Of a DNA stretch of 64,000 nt, positions 19,170-27,482 are shown in pieces. Source of the DNA: Paulinella micropora (taxonomy: Eukaryota > Cercozoa > Imbricatea > Euglyphida); NCBI GenBank assembly GCA_009731375.1, contig BJOX01000269.1:636364-700363 (forward strand), read 5' to 3'. How positions within the stretch are numbered: the first letter of the stretch is position 1; every line of letters starts with the position of its first letter. The notes beneath the pieces are model-generated. The model saw nothing but the letters and a program-made list of their open reading frames with translations. It made no database searches and was not told the DNA's origin. A program made the translations under genes and the position numbers.

Positions 19170-21160
19170 GGAGCAGCAGGCCGGCCAGCGGCGCCATTGC
19201 ACCTGCTAGAGTTCGCTTCATCTCGCGGCAGCCCCCCTTGCTTGGGGTGAGCTTTAGTACTCCTGGCGCGACAAGACAAGGGGCGTGCGGCGGGACGTCC
19301 TGCTGCACCCCCGTGCCACCCTCCCCCTCTTCCCCCAGCGGCTGGGCAATTGCCTTCTGCCCCCATGAGCCTCCCACGAGTGGCGCGGCCGCGCCCGGCG
19401 CGACCACGACTACTACGACTGCCCCTCCGCCGGAGGCGCTGCTGAACCTGAGCGTCACGACCCCGTGTATCACGTACCCACTGCCGCTCGAGTACGGCGC
19501 CGGCCGGCGCTTGCAGCAGCAGCAGGCCGATACGTTCGGCGTAGCCTGGGGCGACGGCTCTACGTCGGTGTGCACGAACGGTGGCGCGGCGTGCGAGCAC
19601 CTGTACACGTCCGCGGGCTCGTACCAGTTGCGGCTGACCTGTGTGGTCCAGGGCTGGAGCATGCTGTTTGCGGCCGGCTCGCGCTGCGGCGATTATTACC
19701 CGGCCGTGTGGCCCGACAGCGTGCAGCAGCCGTGCCTGCGCTACGAGCCCTGGGAACATCCTACAGCAGCGGCTCCTGCATGTGTGTCTACTTTGCCACC
19801 TACCAGTGCTTCGGGGGGCTGTGCCCCCGGGCCGCCTGCTGCATGTGCGGGGGCGGTGAGCCCCAGCCAGCAGAGGCGCCTGGTGCGGGCCTGGTCGCGA
19901 TTGACAGCTGGGTGCAGGTGCAGCTGCACCGCACTGCGGGCCTGCACCTGCAGAACCTGGTCCAGCTACTGTATGCAGCGCCGCTGCCGGCCTCGCCGGG
20001 CCTGCGGTCCCTGCATCTGTCCTTCAGCGGGCTGGACTCGCTGAACTGCACGCTGGACGTGGGCGCGCTGGACACGAGCCTGGTTTCGGACCTGAGCTAC
20101 GCCTTTGCCTAGTCCTTCCTGCAGGAGATTGCCTGGCTGTGGCGTGGGACGTGTCGGCCGTGACGGACCTGTCCTTTGCGTTTGCAGTGACGGGGGGCTC
20201 CTTCGCGGGTGTGGGTTCTTGGCAGACGACGTCCCTCACGACCGCAACAGCCGCCTTCAACCATGCCGTGCGCTTCACCGAGGACCTGGGGAGCTGGGAC
20301 GTGGACCAGCTTGTGGCTTGGGACTACTTGCTGCAGGGCGCGGAGTCGTATACCCACTGGCTGTGCGCCTGGGCCGGCAGGGTGCCGCTGGCGCCCGGTG
20401 CGGGGGTGTGCCAGTGGGCCTTCACGCGCACGCGCGTCCGCGAGGCCGACCGCGCCTCGCTGTGCACCCCCGAGTTTGCCATGTCCGTGTGGGTGGATGT
20501 GTCCGCTGCCACACCGACGCTGTGCTACCTGGACCCGGCCGTCGTCACCAGCATACCTGACCACACCTTCACGGTCGACTGGGGAGACGGCGGCGGCTGG
20601 CGGACCTGCACGCAGGCGGCGGGCGTGGCGTCCTGCGTCCGGCCCGCCCCCCCCCCCCCCCCCCCCCCCCCCGGGGCCCCCCCCCCTCCCCCCCCCCCCC
20701 CCNNNNNNNNNNCCCTCCCCCCGGCGCAGGGTTCAACCATGCTCATCCGCATCCGCGGCGAACTGCACGGGCTCCTCCAACTGGGAGCCAACCGCCTGCT
20801 GCCGCTGGCCGTGCACTCGTGGGGTGGGGTGAGTCTGACCACGCGGGGGTCTTCGTACCAACCACTGTGTGGAGGCAACGCGCTCGAGAACCGACTGTTT
20901 TATTATGGCAGCGGCGCCCCGAACTTGCGCAAGCTCGAGTACCTGGCGCCCATCCGGTGCACCGACGCTCTGCGCTACGTAGATAACTTTGTGTACCTTT
21001 TTGACCGGGCAGAGAACCTGGTGTGTGACCTGCTGGACTGGGACAAGCCGCTCAGCGGCCCCCTGAACTACCTGTTCTACGACGCCAAGGTGCTGAACCA
21101 GCCGCTGTACTGGAACACGAGCCTGGTAACTTCGCTGGATGGGGTTTTCTGGCGAGACCT
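19170..21160 (+). pseudogene. PKD and BspA-like (DUF285) repeat surface protein, cut by viral insertion
   Basis: The order is a Thr/Pro-rich linker; a PKD-like domain ('FGVAWGDGSTSVC' then 'HLYTSAGSYQLRL'); a Cys-rich stretch; BspA/DUF285-type repeats ('LDTSLVSDLSYAF', 'WDVSAVTDLSFAFA', 'LYWNTSLVTSLDGVF'); a second PKD-like domain ('HTFTVDWGDGGGW'); a poly-Pro/gap segment; and more BspA-like repeats. Such proteins are usually secreted or cell-surface adhesins. The start is hidden by the upstream gap. There is a frameshift near 19770, an in-frame TAG at 20110-20112 and a frameshift near 20135. At about 21160 the gene is cut by AT-rich Polinton sequence. Confidence 0.65.
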
Positions 21161-22163
21161 GCCATTTAGTTGATTTACATTTGTTATGATTTGGTTTTTC
21201 ATATCAATGCCAGCACTCGCATTTATTATACTACTAAATGTCTTAATTCCTGCTATGGTTTGGTCTCCTGTTAGTTTAACCACCATGCTATCAACTGAAA
21301 GATTTGCGAGATTAATTCCATTATACGTAGAAGCCCCTGAAATAGCATAACCACCCATATTTAGTCCTCCTGTCATACTAGCAGTGCCTGTCATACTAGC
21401 AGTGCCGTCTAATCTAAGAAAGGGCGAATTTGTGTTTCTCCATTGCCCCATGCTATAAATAAGCAATTGGCGATCTGATGGGAAGCATGTTATTGTCACA
21501 TCGCTGTGGCTATCTATACTTCCTGCTGCTGACACTTTATCATTATTATCATTATGCTCAAATATTCATTCATCAACATCTTTGGTATTTAGCAAATTAA
21601 CTCCTGTTATATTCAAGTATCCGTCCATATTAATATTGCCAAATTCATCAACATTTATCGGAAATGTTTTATTTACCCAGTTTATTGAATTATATGTTAG
21701 ATAACTATTAGTGGGTATTGGTGCGGTTATGAATACATCAGAAAGTGTGTCTATTGACCCCAGGGCGGTATTCTTCCATTTACCTTCTACATAATTGTAT
21801 GTTAAGTATTGTCCGCTCGCTTGTGCGAATATGTTTGTATCTATCAAATTGTATAAACTGGTTTGGTGCGGATTGGAAGTATTAGAGCGGTGTTGCGTTG
21901 AGGCTTTGACCTCGACGTTATCACTCACTCGTTGTTCTGTGTAGTATAAATTTTTTTCCTTTTTTAATGTCCCCAGTGCTTTTGGTAGCTAGCCTCTCAT
22001 CAAATCGCCCGTCAGTATAATAAAGATTTACGGGGAAAGCATCTTCTGGCACTCTGTCTGTATTAAGGCCCACTATGTTTGTGTTCGTTAAGTCTAAGTT
22101 TGCGATTGATAGGCTGTCTGTGGTGATTTCATTCAATCCTAACAAACTTTTGAATTGTGACAT
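21161..22163 (-). pseudogene. Viral fibre protein, truncated old copy
   Basis: The frame begins at ATG 22163 ('MSQFKSLLGLNEI') and reads left. It has 'LYYTDGRFDERLATKS', a unit typical of viral and phage fibres, then 'SIDTLSDVFITAPIPTNSY' and 'GSIDSHSDVTITCFPSD'. It is homologous along its length to the fibre at 27483. It is broken by a frameshift at about 21960, an in-frame TGA near 21578 where the other copy has Trp, and complete loss of the C-terminal half where Polinton sequence meets host DNA at about 21160. Confidence 0.82.
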
Positions 22164-22164
22164 T

Positions 22165-22192
22165 TGAACCTTTTAAAAAGGCTTCACCAAAA
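22165..22192. promoter_or_regulatory. Repeated GAACCTTTT..AAAAAGGCTTCACC motif, copy 1
   Basis: The motif TGAACCTTTTAAAAAGGC followed by TTCACCAAAA abuts the start of the minus-strand fibre. Related copies lie at 22318-22337, just before the ATG at 22341, and at 22813-22843, before the ATG at 22871. Position next to gene starts suggests a viral promoter element. This is inference from three copies. Confidence 0.4.
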
Positions 22193-22317
22193 CCCGTGGA
22201 GGTGCGGAGGCGAAGTCTCTGCTATATATTTTGGATAATAATTAATCTGATTAAAAATTATTTTTGGTTAGATATAGAACCAAGAATGCTGAGAGGTAAT
22301 AGAGAGATTGCCATAAA

Positions 22318-22337
22318 GAACCTTTGAAAAAGCGACC
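22318..22337 (+). promoter_or_regulatory. Repeated motif, copy 2
   Basis: GAACCTTTGAAAAAGCGACC ends three bases before the ATG of the acidic protein gene and matches the core of the motifs at 22165 and 22813. Confidence 0.4.
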
Positions 22338-22340
22338 ATA

Positions 22341-22808
22341 ATGAAGAAACAGTATGCGAGGCAGAGAAAGATTGAGATTGCTAAGGAATTACTAGCGGAG
22401 GAAGAGGCTAAGAATGTGAAAGAAATGACTAACGACGAAAAGATAGACCACATTACTAAGAAGCAGTTGGCTAAGGATATGATTGAGGGGCGGGATTGTG
22501 AGATAAGTGAGGAAAGCAGTGAAAGCGATGAAGAGTTTGAACACTACTTTGTAGATCTTGTTGCCCGTCGGGTTGCTGGTATGAAATTAAAGACCAAGCA
22601 GAAGAAGGTAAAGAAAGTGTTAAAAAAGAAAGTGGAAGAAGAAAGCGAGAACGAAAGCGAAAGTGAGGAAGAAGAGGAAGAGCCCAAGCCTAAGCCTAAG
22701 AAGGGTAAAAGAAAGATATCAAACATATCAGTTAATGTTTATAAACAACAACCCGAGAAACCAAAAAAGGAAAATAATGATACATCTAAAATTTTTCTCA
22801 AGTTCTAA
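22341..22808 (+). CDS. Acidic, lysine-rich Polinton protein (old copy)
   Basis: The product has 155 residues, with a basic helical N-terminus ('RQRKIEIAKELLAEEEAKNV'), Ser/Glu acidic patches ('EISEESSESDEEFEHYF', 'ESENESESEEEEEEPKPKPK') and a conserved end ('SNISVNVYKQQPEKPKK'). It is homologous to the gene at 26812-27406. It is intact here and lies divergent to the fibre gene, as in the complete element. Function unknown; the composition resembles DNA- or core-associated viral proteins. Confidence 0.7.
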   Translation: MKKQYARQRKIEIAKELLAEEEAKNVKEMTNDEKIDHITKKQLAKDMIEGRDCEISEESSESDEEFEHYFVDLVARRVAGMKLKTKQKKVKKVLKKKVEEESENESESEEEEEEPKPKPKKGKRKISNISVNVYKQQPEKPKKENNDTSKIFLKF

Positions 22809-22812
22809 TATA

Positions 22813-22843
22813 TGAACCTTTTTTTAAAAAAGCTTCACCAAAA
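22813..22843 (+). promoter_or_regulatory. Repeated motif, copy 3
   Basis: TGAACCTTTTTTTAAAAAAGC followed by TTCACCAAAA lies between the stop of the acidic gene and the ATG at 22871, and matches the motif at 22165. Confidence 0.4.
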
Positions 22844-22870
22844 AAACTCGGGTCGTAGGGTGTCCCTACA

Positions 22871-23128
22871 ATGAATAAGATAGAAAATCTTCCATTAGAT
22901 GTTCGTTTACACATTATGGAGTATTTATATAATCATCGTGATTACGACTTCAATAGTTGCTATGTGTGTGAATTAACTCTGTGCTTAGCTAACAGACAGA
23001 TTACAGCGATTGATGATAGTTTTGATTGGTTTTATATGTATGAGTTTTGTTCTTATTATTGTTTTGAAATAGAAAAAGCAGAAAGATTAATATATAAGGA
23101 TAAAGCATTAGGTGTGATAAAGTATTAG
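22871..23128 (+). CDS. Small F-box-like protein
   Basis: The 85-residue product starts 'MNKIENLPLDVRLHIMEYL', which fits the LP.D....I..YL start of F-box-type motifs common in large DNA viruses. The rest is Tyr/Cys-rich ('YEFCSYYCFEIEKAERL'). No counterpart is seen at the same place in the complete element. A role in recruiting host ubiquitin ligase is possible but unproven. Confidence 0.4.
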   Translation: MNKIENLPLDVRLHIMEYLYNHRDYDFNSCYVCELTLCLANRQITAIDDSFDWFYMYEFCSYYCFEIEKAERLIYKDKALGVIKY

Positions 23129-23144
23129 AACTATCGGAGGTGCG

Positions 23145-24081
23145 ATGGACGACGAATTACAAGAACTGAAAGAGCAACAGGCATTAGAACTACATTTTCA
23201 GAAAAAACAAAGTAAGAAATGGAATACAATATGGGCTGATAAACCGTTGAAACAAGTGTTCGTAGATTTGGCGGATATGTCTAAGTTAAAAGATAAAACA
23301 TGTAATAAAAAATATGCTTTTATGTTCGTTTGGATTGACACTAATAGTAGATTTTTAGAAGGTAGACCACTAAAAAATAAAACAGCGAATGAAGTATATA
23401 CTGGTTTAAAATCTATTCCATATATTCCAGAAAGCATTACAACAGATAGCGGAGGAAAATACAAAGGAGCAGTTAATAAATATTTTGATGAACATAACAT
23501 TGAACACAGAACAGTTGAAGTAGGAGACCACAAAGCACTCGCAATAGTTGACAGAGTTATTAGAACTATTAGAAGATGGCTTGACATACTATTTGAAACC
23601 AATGGAAACTTTGACTGGGTCTCATACATTGATAACATGGTCAAAGCTTACAACATGAGGTTTCGTCCAACAATAAAAGCTAGACCAATTGATGTATTGA
23701 AAGGAAAAGCTACTAATAAACAAAAAATTGAAAGAGATAAAAGTATTAACGAATTTGAACCTGGCGACAAGGTAAGACGAGAAGTTCAACGAAATCTATT
23801 TTCCAAGGAGGCCGAACTTGGTCAAAGCAGATATATACGGTTTTGGGTATAAATGAATTTAAGATTGTGCTATCTAATAAAGAACTAGTTAGCCCTCGAG
23901 AGTTATTAAAAACTAACTTTAAAAAGCCAGTTGATGATGAAAAGCAAATTAACGAACAAGTTCAGGAGATAACGAAGGAGAAGAAAATAAAGCAACAGTT
24001 AAAAAAAGAAGACATACAACCAGAAAACATAATTGAAACCAAAAGACACACAAAAAGAAAAAAGTCATTTTTGACTTGTAG
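23145..24081 (+). pseudogene. Polinton-type DDE integrase (old copy)
   Basis: The rve/RNase H-fold integrase has D in 'VFVDLADMSK', D in 'ITTDSGGKYKG' and, 35 residues on, D in 'IVDRVIRTIRRW' where Glu is usual. The C-terminal chromatin-interacting-like part is 'RPIDVLKGKA', then 'KIVLSNKELVSPRELLKT', then a Lys-rich tail. It matches the integrase at 25788 throughout. There is a frameshift near 23840, and the tail returns to another frame near 24055 before TAG 24079-24081. The start ATG 23145 is in 'GGTGCGATGGACGAC'. The complete element lies only 27 bp downstream. Confidence 0.85.
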
Positions 24082-24102
24082 TATTTCCTTTTTTATTCAG
24101 GG

Positions 24103-24108
24103 GACCAA
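24103..24108. repeat. Target site duplication, left copy
   Basis: GACCAA directly precedes the AG terminus of the Polinton and is repeated exactly at 42555-42560. Six-base duplications are the Polinton hallmark. Confidence 0.93.
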
Positions 24109-24252
24109 AGTAGTTAAGGGTCGCACTTGGGCACAGATGTTCAATACATATCCCCGGAGGAATCAAAATCATGCCAACGGCCTTACTATTCATTTCGCAA
24201 ACAAACAATACAGAAAGCAATTATAAGCAAATAAGCTTTAGTGTTAAAAGTT
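24109..24252 (+). repeat. Left terminal inverted repeat
   Basis: The 144 bp from AGTAGTTAAGGGTCGCAC to GTGTTAAAAGTT match the reverse complement of 42411-42554, with 8 mismatches by my count (about 94% identity). Confidence 0.95.
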
Positions 24253-24634
24253 ATCCACAATAAGAAAAACGGTAAAATGAACTCAAAACATAAAAACAAA
24301 TCATAATTCACATCAACCATTATAATAAAATAAGAAACCATAAAGCAACATCACATAAGCCACCAACCACCTCACAAAGTAACTAATCACGCCGCTCCGC
24401 CAAAAATTTAAGCCATCCAAAAAATTAAAAAGGCAACCACACCACACAAAAAAAAACTGATATTATCTAGATTCTCGCAGACAACATCAAAGTTTTCATC
24501 CACCTAAAAAAGGAAAAATAAAATATCAATTCACGAATAAAAGGAAGAAGAAACAGCTCACGCACCTCACAGAAAAATGCTTTTTGTTTTCGCATTTCTT
24601 GTCATTTTTGGACTTCTTTCATTCCTTCAAAGAG
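24253..24634. other. AT-rich subterminal region, no gene seen
   Basis: This stretch is A-rich on the plus strand with no open frame of note. It may hold terminal replication or promoter signals. Confidence 0.5.
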
Positions 24635-25111
24635 ATGAGCGACAGCGAGAGTGTTGATGAAACTAGTAGGAAGGATACTAAGGATTGGGATGAATATTAT
24701 GAAGACAAATCAGAATCAGTAGTCAAAAGAGATAAGAGAATGATTGAAGATAAAATTGAAATACAGAAGAATAAAAAAATGAAATAGAAAACATAATAGA
24801 TGAACTATACTCTCGCTTAAATTCAGTTGATGAAAGATTGGAAGTTATTGAAGAGAACAATAAAAGGAAGGAAGAAATAAATAAAGCAAAATGAAAGAGA
24901 AAGAGAAATGAGGATAATAAAAAGAAAGAAATGAAGTTGCTTGATAGTTGGCTTCTAGCAAAGAAACAGATATTATCTTTAAACGAAGAAGAGTATGCCA
25001 GAAATTTGATTGAAAACGGAAAATCTTTTAAAGATGTATTATTTGAATGGAATACATATAAAAAGAGAATGGAAATAAAAAAATATAATTGTCTTAATTA
25101 TTTTGTGTAGT
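24635..25111 (+). pseudogene. Small charged coiled-coil protein, frameshifted
   Basis: It starts at ATG 24635 with an acidic N-terminus ('MSDSESVDETSRKD'). A frameshift near 24785 leads into a coiled-coil segment ('LYSRLNSVDERLEVIEENN'). A stop near 24890 interrupts it before 'LLDSWLLAKKQILSLNEEEY', and it ends near 25111. Unknown function. Confidence 0.4.
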
Positions 25112-25295
25112 GTCTGCCTACCCGCTCACCTCTCCTAAATCAACACGGCACACACTCACATCAGACAACATAATTATTTTTTATTAGTAAAAAAGCACTG
25201 GAGAGGGATATAACTCATTAGAATATATTGATTAGAACAGCTTCCAGGCACTACCCACACATGTGTTTTGTGCTTTTTTGATGTGTGGGTAGGCG

Positions 25296-25782
25296 ATGGC
25301 GGATGAAGAACCTACCGAGGAACCAGCTGAGGAGCCACAAGTGGAAGGAGACCCCGAAGTTGAGGTAGTGCTGTTTGTTGGCTGACTGCTTACTTATATA
25401 TTGATATGCGAATTTAGGATATTGCTTTGAGTCTGGCCGATTTACCTGCCGATTTGGTAGGAGCAAAAAAGGGTGCAAAAAGGGGCGAATCGAGGTAGAC
25501 CAAGAGGAAATATTGGGACAATCGTTGAACCGCGCACATTTTATGCCGTGATTAATCACGACGAAGGAACTGCCCGCCCTTTACAACGAAAACAAGGTAG
25601 GAAGGGTTGAAGCGAAACAAACCAATTATGTCTCGGATATGAAGCAAGGTACCATACCTCATACGACCCTTGTTAGATACACAGACGGCACATTCAGAAT
25701 TTTCCGATGTTGGGACAACATACGGAGGATTTCTGACCCACTCGGCTTGGCTGTCAGATCAGTTTATACTGTTTTCCGATAA
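25296..25782 (+). pseudogene. Acidic plus AT-hook-like protein, broken
   Basis: ATG 25296 opens a Glu/Pro-rich stretch ('MADEEPTEEPAEEPQVEG'). Open pieces in other frames follow: an AT-hook-like 'RGRPRGN' near 25490, then 'VSDMKQGTIPHTTLVRYTDG' and 'DPLGLAVRSVYTVFR', ending at TAA 25780-25782. A GT-AG pair (25365-25417) could be an intron; otherwise at least two frameshifts are needed. It is probably a DNA-binding protein remnant. Confidence 0.35.
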
Positions 25783-25787
25783 TTAAA

Positions 25788-26800
25788 TTACAAATTCAAC
25801 ACTTCTTTTTTCTTTTTTTTTCTTTGACTGCTTCTTATATTTTCCGGTTTTACATCTAATGATTTTAATAAATTAATATTTTTTTTCTCTTTCGTAATTT
25901 GTTTAACTTTATCTGCTAACTGCTCTGCCGGTTCTTCTTCTTCCGGTTGCTCATCAACATGAGTCTTTAATAATTCACTAGGCCTTACTAAGTCCTCTTC
26001 ACTAAGTATGACTTTGAAGCCTTTACGGCCTCGAACTTTATAGACTGCTCTACTAAATTGTTTATCTCCCTTTGAGAAAATAGTTCGTTCAAATTCTTTT
26101 CTCACTCTTGTTCCCTTTGGAAATTCATTGATTAAAGGATTTCTGTATATTTCCTGTGTGTTTTTTTCAGTCCCTTCATAGACATTAATTGGCACTGCTT
26201 TAATTGTGTTGCGATATGTTTTATTATAAGCATCAACAACCTCATGAATAATAGGCACGCACTCAAAATTTTCATTAACTTCCCATATCAAATTTAATTC
26301 GTTTCTAATCGTTCTAATAAATCTATCTATTATCCCCATAGTTCTGTGGTCGCCTACTTGAACCGGTCTGTGTTCAATTGTTCTGTCTAAAATATTCAGC
26401 CACTTGTCCCTTAAACTCACCGCCGTTATCTGATGTAATTCTTTCTGGAACTTCTTTTGTAAATATTTTTTTGAGACCTTCCAAAACATAGCCTGTTGTT
26501 TTGTTTTTAATTGGTTCAATCCAGCCACGACGGCTATAGACATCAATGGCTACTAGTCCAAAATTATAATTAGCATTTCCTTTCTTAGTTGCCACCTTTG
26601 ACATATCCATTAAGTCAATAAAAACTTGGCTCAGTGGTTTGGCTTCAGGTGCTGTTATCGTATTCCATATCTTAGTTGGCTTAGATTGATTATGTATTTC
26701 AAGTGCCTCCTCTAATTTATCCTTTTGTTCATTTTCTTTCTGCTCTGTCTGCTCAGGATTTTCTTCTTGCTGATTTGTGTGCTTATTATCCTTATGACTA
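25788..26800 (-). pseudogene. Polinton integrase (rve, DDE type)
   Basis: It would insert the element into host DNA. Motifs are D in 'VFIDLMDMSK', D in 'RITSDNGGEFKGQ' and D (not Glu) 35 residues later in 'GIIDRFIRTIRNEL'. The C-terminal region has 'RTIFSKGDKQFSRAVYKVRG' and 'FKVILSEEDLVRPSELLKT', then a Lys-rich tail. A frameshift at about 26395 separates the two catalytic halves, and no in-frame ATG is visible upstream of 'IWNTITAPEAKPL'. It is inactive as assembled. It is homologous to the integrase at 23145. Confidence 0.88.
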
Positions 26801-26811
26801 AAACTTTAAAA

Positions 26812-27406
26812 ACACTCTATCTATTTCATTATTTTTTTCTTTTTTGTTGGGCTTCTCTGATTGATTATAAACATTAACAGATATGTTTGACTTCTTACCA
26901 CTTCCTTTTTTAGGTTAATTCTTTGGCTCTTCTTCTTCGCTTTCTTCACTTTCGCTTTCGCTCTCATTAGGTTCAGGCTCAGGCACAGGCTTTTTACTTA
27001 CTTTCTTCTTTGCTTCCGCTCTCTTTCTTTTTATTTTCATCTTAGCCATCTTTTCTGCGATAATGTCGGTAAAATCACATTCTTCATCGCTCTCACTGCT
27101 TTCTTCTGGTGTATCATCTTGGTCTTTTCCATTAATGATATCATTAGCAACACCCATTTCGGCAATGCGGTTTATCTTTTCCTCCATCTCTTCATCATCG
27201 CCTACATAAGCTTTTCTACACTTTGCTAATTTCTCTTTTGCTATTTCAACCTTATGTTGCTTTTTGCTCTTAATACTTTCCACAGCCTTACCCCAGTTCT
27301 TACGACTTGCTTCGGGAGACTGCATTTTAGAATTGTTGTTATTTTGGACTACTTCCAAAACAAATTCGTTTCTATCTGTCTTCGACAGATTTCTTGCTAA
27401 TCTCAA
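26812..27406 (-). pseudogene. Acidic, lysine-rich Polinton protein
   Basis: It starts at 27406. A helical basic N-terminal half ('KKQHKVEIAKEKLAKCRKAY') is followed by 'TPEESSESDEECDFTDI', a Lys-rich part and 'ESESESEESEEEEP'. A frameshift near 26915 is needed to reach the conserved end 'SNISVNVYNQSEKPNKK' at about 26812. It is the counterpart of the intact gene at 22341. Function unknown. Confidence 0.65.
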
Positions 27407-27482
27407 ATATATTTGAGATATCTAATAATATTCTATACTAAGATTATTATATTTTAGTATTTTTTAATCATTAATTAATATA

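Noticed and set aside
22544-22726. Minus-strand hydrophobic Ser/Leu/Phe frame opposite the acidic protein
   Set aside because: Shadow of the Glu/Lys/Ser-rich plus-strand gene, which has a homologue at 26812-27406.
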